Source: Bacillus sp. FJAT-45350 (GTDB lineage: Bacteria; Bacillota; Bacilli; Bacillales; NISU01). From it: a stretch of 64,000 bases of DNA. The first letter of the stretch is position 1. Each line of letters starts with the position of its first letter. This document shows positions 26,757 through 35,325 of this stretch, piece by piece. Location of the stretch: positions 2,364,079-2,428,078 of the forward strand of contig NZ_NISU01000001.1 of the NCBI RefSeq assembly GCF_002335805.1, given 5' to 3'. The position numbers and the translations under genes were made by a program. The notes beneath the pieces are model-generated. The model ran no database searches. It saw only the letters and a program-made list of their open reading frames with translations, and had not been told where the DNA came from.

Positions 26757-28091
26757 TTAAGTTGATTCTGCATATTTCACAGCCTCAGCTAGTAAATCAA
26801 CGATATGGACCCCTCTAACACTCTCAGATAAGCCCTCCCTTTCAATCCCTAGCTTCATTTGAAGTAAACAGCCTGGATTTGCCGTCACTATTGAAGATGC
26901 ACTAGTTGCTTTTGCATTGACCATTTTGTGGTCTAAAATATCATTAGACATATCTGGTTGGACTATATTATATATCCCCGCTGAGCCACAACAAGTATCT
27001 GCATCTTTCATTTCTTTGTACGTCACGCCTTCAATTGACTGAAGTAATTTTCTTGGTGCACTGGCTGTTTTCATGACATTTCGTAAATGACATGAATCTT
27101 GGAAAGTTATTGTTTGCTCTGTTAGTTTCATTTTGGGAGGACCCACTTCAACTAGTATCTCTGAAATATCCATCACTCTTGAGGAAAAGGCCTTTGCTCT
27201 CTCTACCCATTCAGGATCGTCTTTTAATAAATGGTCATACTCAACTAATAGTGCCCCACAACCGCCTGCATTAGAGATAATATAATCAATATGGTCTTCC
27301 TCAAAGGCAATAATGTTTTTCTTAGCCATTTCCTTCGCTTTATCTTTCTCACCACTGTGAGCATGAAGAGCACCACAACAGCTTTGAGTTTGAGGAATTA
27401 CGACTTCACAACCTGACTTCTTTAATAGGTACAATGTAGAATCATTTGTTTCCATAAACATTGTATCCATTAAACATCCTGAAAAGAATGCAACTTTTTT
27501 CTTTACTATCCCTTCTGCCTGAACATGAGAGGGACGATTTTTCATTCGTTTAGGTGATGGTACGGATGGAAGGATTTTTTCCATTGTTGCCATATTACCA
27601 GGCATAACATGTAGCACTTTCGACTTTTGGACAACCTTTTGTACACCAGACTTTTGATAGAACCATAATAAACTATTTAACGAACGCATTCTATTTTGAT
27701 GAGGGAAAAGCTGATTAAATACTGTTTTGCGCAAGACACGGACAGGAACACTATATTTTTTTGTTGTATTTAGGATATCTCTAGCTTCCTCTAGTAAATG
27801 ACCATATTTCACACCTGAAGGGCAGGCTGTTTCACATGCACGACAACCGAGACATAGGCTTAACTGCCTTTCAAAATCTTCATCAGGCTCCATTTTCCCG
27901 TCGACAACTGCCTTCATTAACGCTATCCGACCACGAGGTGATGCGGCTTCATTTTGTACTGTTTCTCCATAAGTCGGACAACTTGGTAAACAAAAACCAC
28001 ATCTCATACAGTTCATTAATTCATCATAATCCATTCGTTTTTGAAATTCAGCGATTGTCTGTTCTTTTGTTTTATCTGTTATGTTACTCAT
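26757..28091 (-). CDS. glcF: Glycolate oxidase iron-sulfur subunit
   Basis: 444 residues. Two 4Fe-4S motifs occur near the N terminus (CMRCGFCLPSCPTYG and CLGCRACETACPSG), and two CCG domains follow (TQSCCGALHAHSGE; DTCCGSAGIYN). This is the electron-transfer subunit that partners GlcD in oxidising glycolate to glyoxylate. Its start overlaps the end of glcD by four bases (ATGA). A GlcE subunit is not present nearby, as is common in Bacillales where GlcD and GlcF stand alone. Confidence 0.92.
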   Translation of the reverse strand: MSNITDKTKEQTIAEFQKRMDYDELMNCMRCGFCLPSCPTYGETVQNEAASPRGRIALMKAVVDGKMEPDEDFERQLSLCLGCRACETACPSGVKYGHLLEEARDILNTTKKYSVPVRVLRKTVFNQLFPHQNRMRSLNSLLWFYQKSGVQKVVQKSKVLHVMPGNMATMEKILPSVPSPKRMKNRPSHVQAEGIVKKKVAFFSGCLMDTMFMETNDSTLYLLKKSGCEVVIPQTQSCCGALHAHSGEKDKAKEMAKKNIIAFEEDHIDYIISNAGGCGALLVEYDHLLKDDPEWVERAKAFSSRVMDISEILVEVGPPKMKLTEQTITFQDSCHLRNVMKTASAPRKLLQSIEGVTYKEMKDADTCCGSAGIYNIVQPDMSNDILDHKMVNAKATSASSIVTANPGCLLQMKLGIEREGLSESVRGVHIVDLLAEAVKYAEST

Positions 28092-29500
28092 CGTTGAACA
28101 ACCACCCGTTTTTTAGTTTCTTTCGCAAACATCTTTCCAGGGTTCATTATGTTATTAGGGTCGAAAGCAAATTTTAATGTCTTCATCGCAGCTACACCTT
28201 CTTCACCTAACTTCCAAGCTAAATAAGGTGATTTCATAACCCCTACACCATGCTCTCCTGTAATCGTCCCACCTAAATCTATTGCCTTAGCGAAAATCTC
28301 TGCAAAAGCCTCTTCTACACGTTCTATTTCCTCTTCATTTCTAGCATCCGTCATACATGTTGGGTGTAAGTTTCCATCACCTGCATGACCAAATGTACAA
28401 ATTTCAACATTATACTTTACAGCAATTTCATTGATCGCCTTGACCATTTCAGCAACCTTAGAACGTGGGACTGTTGCGTCCTCTAAAATCGTTGTTGGTT
28501 TCTTTCTAGCTAATGCCGATAATGCTGAACGTCGTGCTGTCGTTAATGCAAGACCTTCTTCTGCTGTTTTGGCAATTTGAACAGAAATTGCTTTTTCCTC
28601 TTTACATATTTCTGCAATTCTCTCAATGTCTCTATCTACTACTTCTTTGGCACCATCTTGCTCAATTAATAATACTGCACCTACATCAGTTGGTAAGCCA
28701 ATCTTGGCAAAATCTTCTACTACCTCTAATGTGGCACGATCAAGAAACTCCAGAGTAGCTGGGATGATTTTATTTGAGATAATTTTTGATACTGTCGCAC
28801 CTGAAGCTTCAAGCGTGTCAAATAACGCGAGCATCGTTTTCTTTGTCTCAGGCGTTGGGATAAGCTTCAGAGTTGCCTCTGTAATAACCCCTAGAGTCCC
28901 CTCAGAGCCAACCATTAATCTAGTAAAATCATAACCTGCTACATCCTTTGCTAACTTTCCACCCGTACGAATTACTTCCCCGTTTGGTAAAACAACCTCT
29001 AATGCGATAACATAATCACGAGTAACTCCATACTTTAAGCCACGTAAACCACCTGAGTTTTCATTAATGTTGCCACCGATAGTAGAGATTTTCATTGAGC
29101 TTGGGTCTGGTGGATAAAACAAACCTTTTTCTTCTACAGCTTGAATCATATCTAACGTGATGACCCCCGGCTGAACCGTAACGGTAAGATTCTCTTCGTC
29201 AATTTCTAAAATCTCGTTCATATGTGTAAATAAGAGGACAATTCCTCCCTCTAAGGGACATGTTCCAGCACATAAATTCGTTCCTGAACCACGAGGAACA
29301 ATCGGCACTTTATATTCATTACAAACTTTGACAATCCCCTGTACTTCCTTGGTATTTCTAGGCTTTACAACTCCATCAGGCATTGCTTGATAATTTGGTG
29401 TAGCATCATATGAATAAACGAGAAGACTTTCATTTGAATCAAGAACATTTTCTTCTCCAACTATTTTCACTAACTTCTGCTTTACTTCACTAGTTAACAT
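28088..29500 (-). CDS. glcD: FAD-linked glycolate oxidase subunit GlcD
   Basis: 470 residues: an FAD-binding PCMH domain (IVPRGSGTNLCAGTCPLEGG; NINENSGGLRGLKYG; VGSEGTLGVITEATLKLIPT) and a C-terminal FAD-oxidase domain with EICTFGHAGDGNLHP and GGTITGEHGVG. It should oxidise glycolate, or a related 2-hydroxy acid such as D-lactate. I prefer ATG 29500 because GGGAGG lies eight bases upstream; an extension to 29563 runs into the preceding terminator. Operon with glcF, and a CdaR-type regulator upstream. Confidence 0.9.
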   Translation of the reverse strand: MLTSEVKQKLVKIVGEENVLDSNESLLVYSYDATPNYQAMPDGVVKPRNTKEVQGIVKVCNEYKVPIVPRGSGTNLCAGTCPLEGGIVLLFTHMNEILEIDEENLTVTVQPGVITLDMIQAVEEKGLFYPPDPSSMKISTIGGNINENSGGLRGLKYGVTRDYVIALEVVLPNGEVIRTGGKLAKDVAGYDFTRLMVGSEGTLGVITEATLKLIPTPETKKTMLALFDTLEASGATVSKIISNKIIPATLEFLDRATLEVVEDFAKIGLPTDVGAVLLIEQDGAKEVVDRDIERIAEICKEEKAISVQIAKTAEEGLALTTARRSALSALARKKPTTILEDATVPRSKVAEMVKAINEIAVKYNVEICTFGHAGDGNLHPTCMTDARNEEEIERVEEAFAEIFAKAIDLGGTITGEHGVGVMKSPYLAWKLGEEGVAAMKTLKFAFDPNNIMNPGKMFAKETKKRVVVQR

Positions 29501-29561
29501 ATTTGTTGCCTCCCTTAATCGTCTGAACGAATCGGTTATTATAGTTCTATTGTAAAAAAAC

Positions 29562-29606
29562 AAACCGCTTAACTCTATGTATAAGTCTACAAAGAATAAG
29601 CGGTTT
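29562..29606. terminator. Terminator between cdaR-like gene and glcD
   Basis: AAACCGCTTA and TAAGCGGTTT form a ten-bp stem with a 25-base loop. The minus strand continues G then TTTTTTT, so it fits a terminator for the regulator gene, which would leave glcDF with its own promoter in a short space. Confidence 0.65.
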
Positions 29607-29626
29607 TTCTGTTTATTTTTATATGT

Positions 29627-30754
29627 TCATCTAATTTCATTCCAAAAATTTAATGCAATGTAACATGTTACTAAAATACGAGTGTCCTTTAAGGATTCTC
29701 CAGTTAATTCTCCAATTCTTTTCAACCGATAGTGGAGTGTATTTATATGGATATGTAAGGCACTAGCTGTATGCTTAAGCGAGGTATGATGAATGAAGTA
29801 TTGTTCAAGCGTTTCCATTAGTTCCTGTTCATAAAGAATTGGTCCTAATACCTTTTTGACAACTTCCTCTCTTGTTTCATCACTTATTTCAGCAAGAGCT
29901 ATATCTAACGTCAATTCATCATAAAAGGTTATTCCACTCCCTTTTCTCGATGTCCGTAACGCTCTCTTCGCTTCCTGATAAGACTTCGACAGATACTCAA
30001 TTCCCTTTTGTAGTGAACCGACACCAATAGTCGAAGAAATTCCGTAGTTGTTCCTTATCATTTCTCTAAACTTCTCAAGCTTTTCTCGGAATAGAGATTC
30101 TTTCTGCTGTGTTGTAGCTACTTTTAAGAGAACAAATCGACCATTACCCCATCGTACTAGCAAATCCTCTGAATTTACAATAGTAGGTCCGTACCTTTCT
30201 AGAACTTCTCTTTCAATTAATAGTTCATCTATTGGTTCGTTTGCGATATCTAACTGTATTAAAGCACATTTTCTAGGGACATCCATTCGGATTCCAAGGA
30301 TTTCTCCTCTTTCCCTGAAGTCATCATCTTGTTCCGTAGAATGTACCCATTCGTAAACAAAGGATTCAAGCCCCCTCATTTTTGATTCTAAGCGTTCTGA
30401 ATAATGCGCTTCTTGTATAATTAACTCTGTCATACGTTGAATTAATTCACCATACGAAGACACTTTTTCGAGAGAACCGGTAATTCCAATGACACCAATG
30501 ACTTCTTTTTGGAAAGTAATCGGTAAATTCAAACCCGATTTTACGCCTTGGAGACGTTCTACGTCTTCCTCAGTAATCGGCATTTTCTTCTTTGATTTTA
30601 CAACTCGCAATGCTCCTTCATGAAAAGTACCAACCCGTTTATTATCGCTTCCTGCAACAATAAAACCATCTGGCCCAACAACTATGACCTCTTCATTAAT
30701 AACTTGAGTTACTTCACTCACAATTCGTTGCGCCAAAACTAGTAAGATTCTCAT
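29627..30754 (-). CDS. CdaR-family sugar-diacid / glycolate regulator
   Basis: 375 residues. The N terminus has the diacid-recognition domain (VVGPDGFIVAGSDNKRVGTF), a GAF-like middle, a GGDEF-like degenerate region, and a C-terminal PucR/HTH_30 DNA-binding domain with HTSLKHTASALHIHINTLHY. Such regulators respond to glycerate, glucarate or glycolate and activate the adjacent catabolic genes. It lies directly upstream of glcDF on the same strand, so control of that operon is the likely job. AAGGGTG precedes the ATG by about nine bases. Confidence 0.85.
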   Translation of the reverse strand: MRILLVLAQRIVSEVTQVINEEVIVVGPDGFIVAGSDNKRVGTFHEGALRVVKSKKKMPITEEDVERLQGVKSGLNLPITFQKEVIGVIGITGSLEKVSSYGELIQRMTELIIQEAHYSERLESKMRGLESFVYEWVHSTEQDDDFRERGEILGIRMDVPRKCALIQLDIANEPIDELLIEREVLERYGPTIVNSEDLLVRWGNGRFVLLKVATTQQKESLFREKLEKFREMIRNNYGISSTIGVGSLQKGIEYLSKSYQEAKRALRTSRKGSGITFYDELTLDIALAEISDETREEVVKKVLGPILYEQELMETLEQYFIHHTSLKHTASALHIHINTLHYRLKRIGELTGESLKDTRILVTCYIALNFWNEIR

Positions 30755-30816
30755 GAATATACACCCTTAATCTATAAAAAAATTACATAATTTTTGTAAA
30801 TTGGTCATACACTTCA

Positions 30817-31602
30817 TTAATTAGAAAATTCTATTCTTCCAATACTTTGACCTACTTGTACCTCTTTTGGAAGGTTCTTTTCATCACTATGAAAAATCCC
30901 CTTCTCAAATAACAATACGACTGTAGAGCCGAAGGAAAAGTACCCGACTTCTTCCCCTTTTTTTATTTCACTCGATGGATGAGTTGTGTGGATACTGTTG
31001 ACATTTAATGCACCAACTTTCACAATCGCCATATGCTTACCTTCAGTTTGCACTTCAGTAATTAAACGGTAATTCCTGGAAAGTGGTCTTTTTCCATAAA
31101 TAAGTCCATGTTCATTGACTGGATATGACTTTTTACCTAATGTCCACTGCCTGATAACTTGGCCAGATATTGGACTATGGATTCTGTGATAATGGGATGG
31201 ACTTAAATAGAATATAACATAAGCACCACCGCGATATTTATCAATATGATTATGGTTTCCAAGCATTTCTTCTATGCTATATGTTTGTCCTTTTACAAAG
31301 AAGGTACAGGTGTCTGTTATCTCTCCTAAATCAGCTAAAATCCCGTCGACTGGACTTACTACTTGGTCCTTTCGTTCATCAATGATACGAACACCTTGTT
31401 TCAACCTTCTAACAAAAAATGAATGTAAACTACGATAATCGGAAAGTGGTTTTTCCATTTCCTCTTGGTTTATTTTATAAGTTTTTGCAAAGGATTTAAC
31501 GAGGTATCTACTTGCACTTGATGTTGTAAACTTCCGAAGTAAATATGAATTTAATTGATTACTTGTTAATTCCATAAAAGAACGATATAAAGCTTTTTTC
31601 AC
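30817..31602 (-). CDS. psd: Phosphatidylserine decarboxylase
   Basis: 261 residues. The conserved YHRIHSP motif (about 131-137), the catalytic VSPVDG (about 86-91), and the GST processing site in YFSFGSTVVLLFEKG (about residue 226) are present; Ser becomes the pyruvoyl group after self-cleavage. It makes phosphatidylethanolamine in the membrane. The start is GTG with GGAGG six bases upstream. It is divergent from pssA, which makes its substrate. Confidence 0.95.
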   Translation of the reverse strand: MKKALYRSFMELTSNQLNSYLLRKFTTSSASRYLVKSFAKTYKINQEEMEKPLSDYRSLHSFFVRRLKQGVRIIDERKDQVVSPVDGILADLGEITDTCTFFVKGQTYSIEEMLGNHNHIDKYRGGAYVIFYLSPSHYHRIHSPISGQVIRQWTLGKKSYPVNEHGLIYGKRPLSRNYRLITEVQTEGKHMAIVKVGALNVNSIHTTHPSSEIKKGEEVGYFSFGSTVVLLFEKGIFHSDEKNLPKEVQVGQSIGRIEFSN

Positions 31603-31738
31603 CGTTAACCTCCACTGGCATAAGATTGTAAAATTATCTAAATGTTTCTATAGTTCTCTTGCCAAAATTATGTTATTATTTTAAGTTAAGAAGATCTTTA
31701 TTTTTTTTATTTTATTTTTTATCGTATAGAAGGGATGA

Positions 31739-32287
31739 GTGAATCTCATGTTTTTACTACAACATTTGGATCATACAGTAAAAAAGATGAAAAGCCAATC
31801 AGCAAATTTGCTGACAATCATAAATTTAAGCTTTGGTGCATTTGCCATTATTTTTGTTCTTCAAAATGATCTTCGCGCTGCCCTATTATTAATTACTCTA
31901 GCCGCAGTATTCGATCGATTAGACGGAATGGTTGCAAGAAAATTAAAGATTACATCTGAACTTGGGAAGCAACTTGACTCACTTAGTGACATTATTTCCT
32001 TCGGTGTTGCTCCTGCTATTTTATTACATCAAGCGATACTATATGAATTCGGAATTGCAGGGTCAACTTTTGCAATTATATTCATCGTTTGCGGTGCAAT
32101 TCGTCTTGCTCGCTTTAATGTCTCTGAAATGCATGGTTATTTTGTTGGACTACCAATTACAGCCGCTGGGTGTCTTTTAACACTTTGCTATTTATTAGTA
32201 GGGTTCATCCCTGACGCTGTTTTTATGTTTATAACTGTCATTTTGGCTTTACTAATGATAAGCACATTTAAAGTTAAAAAAGTATAA
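31739..32287 (+). CDS. pssA: CDP-diacylglycerol-serine O-phosphatidyltransferase
   Basis: About 180 residues with several membrane helices and the CDP-alcohol phosphatidyltransferase motif DG(x2)AR(x8)G(x3)D(x3)D, seen as DGMVARKLKITSELGKQLDS followed by LSD. It makes phosphatidylserine, the substrate of the divergent psd gene. The start is uncertain: GTG 31739 has AAGGG close upstream, while ATG 31748 and ATG 31787 are alternatives. Confidence 0.92.
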   Translation: MNLMFLLQHLDHTVKKMKSQSANLLTIINLSFGAFAIIFVLQNDLRAALLLITLAAVFDRLDGMVARKLKITSELGKQLDSLSDIISFGVAPAILLHQAILYEFGIAGSTFAIIFIVCGAIRLARFNVSEMHGYFVGLPITAAGCLLTLCYLLVGFIPDAVFMFITVILALLMISTFKVKKV

Positions 32288-32418
32288 AATAAAATCAATT
32301 GTATTACCTACTTTGTACAAACACAGAGTAGGTTTTTTAAAAAATTTGCATTTTATGTAAGTGTTTCGACAAATCCTGAGTGAAATCTGGATTTTTTTAT
32401 GTATTTTTTATGGAATGC

Positions 32419-32447
32419 TTGACACTTTAAGGTTTAATGAGTAAATT
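32419..32447 (+). promoter_or_regulatory. Sigma-A promoter of the HU gene
   Basis: A perfect -35 TTGACA (32419-32424), a 17-base spacer and -10 TAAATT (32442-32447; four of six) lie 44 bases before the HU start codon. Confidence 0.75.
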
Positions 32448-32490
32448 TTAAATGCAGGTTATATTTATAGGTATGAAAGGGAGTTTTTTC

Positions 32491-32763
32491 ATGAACAAAA
32501 CAGATCTTATTAATACAGTAGCTGAACAAGCTGATCTTTCAAAGAAAGATGCTTCAAAAGCTGTTGATGCAGTATTTGAAAGTATTACAAACACATTAAA
32601 AGAAGGCAATAAAGTTCAATTAGTTGGTTTCGGTAGCTTTGAAGTACGTGAGCGTTCAGCTCGTAAAGGTCGTAATCCGCAAACTGGTGAAGAAATTGAA
32701 ATTGCAGCTACGAAAAATCCTGCATTTAAGCCAGGTAAACAGTTAAAAGACGCTGTAAACTAA
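32491..32763 (+). CDS. hup: DNA-binding protein HU
   Basis: 90 residues, [20 protein letters not shown] onward, with [20 protein letters not shown] and [12 protein letters not shown], typical of the Bacillus HU (HBsu/Hbs) protein that compacts the nucleoid. AAAGGGAG precedes the ATG; a longer open frame back to 32452 is not supported. Usually near mtrA or spoIVA in B. subtilis; here it stands alone next to pssA. Confidence 0.96.
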   Translation: MNKTDLINTVAEQADLSKKDASKAVDAVFESITNTLKEGNKVQLVGFGSFEVRERSARKGRNPQTGEEIEIAATKNPAFKPGKQLKDAVN

Positions 32764-32844
32764 AGACAGTGTAGGTTCTTGGTTACATAAGCTTTTGCCA
32801 TTATCGTTGAATATTTATATATCAATATAATAAACCAAAACCCC

Positions 32845-32875
32845 AAAAAGCAAAGGCACTTGTCCTTTGCTTTTT
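32845..32875 (+). terminator. Terminator of the HU gene
   Basis: AAAAAGCAAAGG and CCTTTGCTTTTT form a 12-bp perfect stem with a seven-base loop and T run. Confidence 0.9.
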
Positions 32876-33045
32876 ATTATTATGTACTTTGTTTAGACCG
32901 CCCAACAAAAGTTCACATCCCAGTTGAACGGCCAATCGCAGGTAAAATTGGGATGTTACTATCATTGTTCCACATTTAGACCTTTTTTGCACCTAGAAAA
33001 TGTTGGATTTTATAAAAGGAGCAGTACCCTACGCTGTTAATTATA

Positions 33046-33645
33046 TTATTTTAACTTTTCAGCAATTTGTACTGTACGCCTTGCTTGATGCTTCACTGCA
33101 TCTGTTACATCTTCTTTCATGTTTCCTTCTTGGTCAACAGTAACACTATTGCCATACGGGTTTCCACCAGAAGTGAAAGCAGACTGGTCTGTATAGCCTG
33201 GAGCTACTACTATAGCACCCCAGTGATACATTGTTGTGTAAAGTTGAAGTATTGTTTGCTCGTGTCCACCATGTAGGTTACTGGCTGATGTCATCCCACT
33301 AACTACCTTATTCGCAAGTTTCCCATTGAACCACAAACCACCGGTCGTATCTAAGAATTGTTTCAATTGTGCAGGTATGTTACCAAATCTCGTTGGTACA
33401 CTGAAGATAATAGCATCAGCCCATTCTAGGTCATCTAATGTTACTTCAGGAACATCCTTAGTTGCATCTAAATGAGCTTTCCAGGCTGGATTTGATTCTA
33501 TAGCAGCAGCAGGAGCAAGCTCTGGCACCTTTAACACTTTTACTTCAGCACCAGCCTCTGTACCACCATCCTCTGCCCACTTTGCAAGCTGATAATTCGT
33601 TCCTGTTGAACTGTAATAGATTATTGCTAAATTAATTTTTGACAT
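33046..33645 (-). CDS. WrbA-like NAD(P)H:quinone oxidoreductase
   Basis: 199 residues, a flavodoxin-fold protein of the type IV (WrbA) quinone reductase family. The FMN phosphate loop is YYSSTGTNYQLAKWA, followed by SVPTRFGNIPAQLKQFLD and the GGLW and GGHEQTILQ segments. It should reduce quinones by two electrons and avoid radical formation. It neighbours a MhqR-type repressor, which in B. subtilis controls quinone-detoxification genes, and a palindrome lies upstream (33707-33724). Confidence 0.88.
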   Translation of the reverse strand: MSKINLAIIYYSSTGTNYQLAKWAEDGGTEAGAEVKVLKVPELAPAAAIESNPAWKAHLDATKDVPEVTLDDLEWADAIIFSVPTRFGNIPAQLKQFLDTTGGLWFNGKLANKVVSGMTSASNLHGGHEQTILQLYTTMYHWGAIVVAPGYTDQSAFTSGGNPYGNSVTVDQEGNMKEDVTDAVKHQARRTVQIAEKLK

Positions 33646-33706
33646 GCTATTTACTCACTTTCCCTTCTATAAAAGTTTCATGAATACATGTCTACTATAC
33701 CCTCAA

Positions 33707-33724
33707 TTCATTGAATTCAATCAA
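33707..33724. promoter_or_regulatory. Palindrome upstream of quinone reductase
   Basis: TTCATTGAATTCAATCAA is an 18-base near-perfect palindrome centred on GAATTC, 62 bases upstream of the reductase start. The centre matches that of MhqR operators; the flanks differ. It is a candidate regulator site. Confidence 0.45.
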
Positions 33725-33798
33725 CATTACTGCATTACCTTTAACACATAACTAAAGTAACTTAAGTTAATGATTATGATTGTAAACCAAAAAAAAAA

Positions 33799-34245
33799 TT
33801 AAAGCTCTTTTGCATTGAGCCCTAACTTTTTTAATAAAGTAATCATCGTATTCTTTTCATCTTGATCTAAACTTCCAAATATATTATTTATTGCTTCCTC
33901 ATGGTCAGGGAAGATTTCACTCATAAACTTCTTACCAGCTTCAGTAATTGCTGCATACGTTACTCTTCTATCTTTTGGACATGACTTTCTTTCTAATAGT
34001 TGTTTTTTTTCTAATTTATCAACAACATATGTTATACTTCCACTTGCTAACAAAACTCTTTTCCCAATTTGTTGAATAGGCTGATCTCCTTTATGGTAAA
34101 GAAGTTCTAGAACAGCAAATTCAGTTGGGTTTAGACCGTAACTTCTAATGTCATCCTCAACACAGTCCATTACCGTTCTTGTTGACCTCGACAACACTAT
34201 AAATAACTTCAATGCTAAGTCTTTCTCATCAACATTATTATTCAT
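33799..34245 (-). CDS. mhqR: MarR-family repressor, MhqR-like
   Basis: 148 residues with the winged-helix fold: NPTEFAVLELLYHKGDQPIQ, the recognition region GSITYVVDKLEKKQL, and the wing CPKDRRVTYAAIT. The central segment closely recalls B. subtilis MhqR (YkvE), which represses dioxygenases, azoreductases and nitroreductases and responds to quinones. A site resembling the MhqR operator precedes it (34262-34279). It lies upstream of the quinone reductase on the same strand. The ortholog assignment is from memory of the family and needs an alignment. Confidence 0.75.
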   Translation of the reverse strand: MNNNVDEKDLALKLFIVLSRSTRTVMDCVEDDIRSYGLNPTEFAVLELLYHKGDQPIQQIGKRVLLASGSITYVVDKLEKKQLLERKSCPKDRRVTYAAITEAGKKFMSEIFPDHEEAINNIFGSLDQDEKNTMITLLKKLGLNAKEL

Positions 34246-34261
34246 AATATCAACCCTTATT

Positions 34262-34279
34262 TATCTCGAATTAAGGATA
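34262..34279. promoter_or_regulatory. MhqR-like operator
   Basis: TATCTCGAATTAAGGATA is an interrupted inverted repeat matching most of the published MhqR-type motif (TATCTCGAATTCGAGATA). It lies 17 bases upstream of the regulator's start codon, suggesting autorepression. Confidence 0.55.
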
Positions 34280-34596
34280 ATTATATAATTAGCAAAGTAA
34301 ACATGTCAACACTAAAAAGTAACTGTTTTTCATTAAATTAATTTATCCCTCTATCTTAAAGGACAAAATCAAAATCAATTTCACTAGGATAAGAACTACT
34401 TTCCGTTAACAACCGATAATAAAAGTAAAGTTTTTTAAGGTTCTTTGTAAAATATATCCTTTCAGATCCTCCATCATTAATCATCCCTTTTTCAAACAGT
34501 AGATATTTAATACTTACAAAAATATATGGATTATTTTTCGAAATATCCATTATACTTAAAGTAGTAGCAAACTTCTGAAAGTGGGGAATTACTTAG

Positions 34597-35280
34597 ATGT
34601 ATAAAGTATTTATTGTGGAAGATGATTTTTTGATGCGCTACAGTCTAGAAGTAATGCTAAATAACGAAGACGATATGAAAGTTATTGGTAAGGCTGAAAA
34701 TGGAGAAGAGGCCATAAAAAAAATCAGTAATGAACAACCTGACATTGTGCTAATGGATATTCGATTGCCGATAATGGATGGGATTACATGCACAAAACTT
34801 ATTAAAGAAAAATTCCCTAATATCGTTGTATTAATTCTTACTACTTTTAATGAAGACGAATACATTTATGAAGGTTTAGCCTATAAGGCAAATGGTTATA
34901 TTTTAAAAAATATTAATAACGATAAGCTTATTAAAACAATAAGAGAAGCAGCTAAAGGACAATTTATTATGCCAGAAGAAGTAGCTGCTAAATTATCAAA
35001 CCGTCTCCACAAACTCTATGACCATGCCTCTCTTTCTATGAAACTAAACAAAATTTTTGACTATTTAGAGCAAGATAATATCCAGTTAAGTAAGAAAGAA
35101 AGAGAAATTGTCGAATTAGTATTAGAAAAACTTAATAATCGAGAAGTAGCAAAACGGTTATTTATTAGCGAAGGAACAGTAAAAAATTATTTAACAGTAC
35201 TTTATACAAAACTCGGAGTTAAAAACCGAAATCAATTAATCGATTACTTTAGAAAGTTAGATAAAAAACAATTAAATTAA
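34597..35280 (+). CDS. NarL/LuxR-type response regulator
   Basis: 227 residues. The receiver domain has VEDD near residue 8, phosphoacceptor region DIVLMDIRLPIMDG (Asp about 54), and LTTFNEDEY and Lys in YILKN. The C terminus carries a LuxR helix-turn-helix: LSKKEREIVELV, LNNREVAKRLFISEGTVKNY. It converges with a decayed 7TM sensor kinase gene, the probable original partner, separated by a bidirectional terminator. With that kinase broken, it may be orphaned or served by the intact kinase at 38.3 kb. Targets are unknown. Confidence 0.88.
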   Translation: MYKVFIVEDDFLMRYSLEVMLNNEDDMKVIGKAENGEEAIKKISNEQPDIVLMDIRLPIMDGITCTKLIKEKFPNIVVLILTTFNEDEYIYEGLAYKANGYILKNINNDKLIKTIREAAKGQFIMPEEVAAKLSNRLHKLYDHASLSMKLNKIFDYLEQDNIQLSKKEREIVELVLEKLNNREVAKRLFISEGTVKNYLTVLYTKLGVKNRNQLIDYFRKLDKKQLN

Positions 35281-35283
35281 AAG

Positions 35284-35317
35284 AAGACCCTTGATATGTT
35301 ACTTTACCAAGGGTCTT
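35284..35317. terminator. Bidirectional terminator after the response regulator
   Basis: AAGACCCTTG and CAAGGGTCTT form a ten-bp stem with a 14-base loop between the two converging genes. Confidence 0.75.
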
Positions 35318-35325
35318 TGTTCTAA

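Noticed and set aside
34356-34550. 64-codon open frame on the minus strand
   Set aside because: No ribosome-binding site; it occupies the promoter region of the divergent response regulator.
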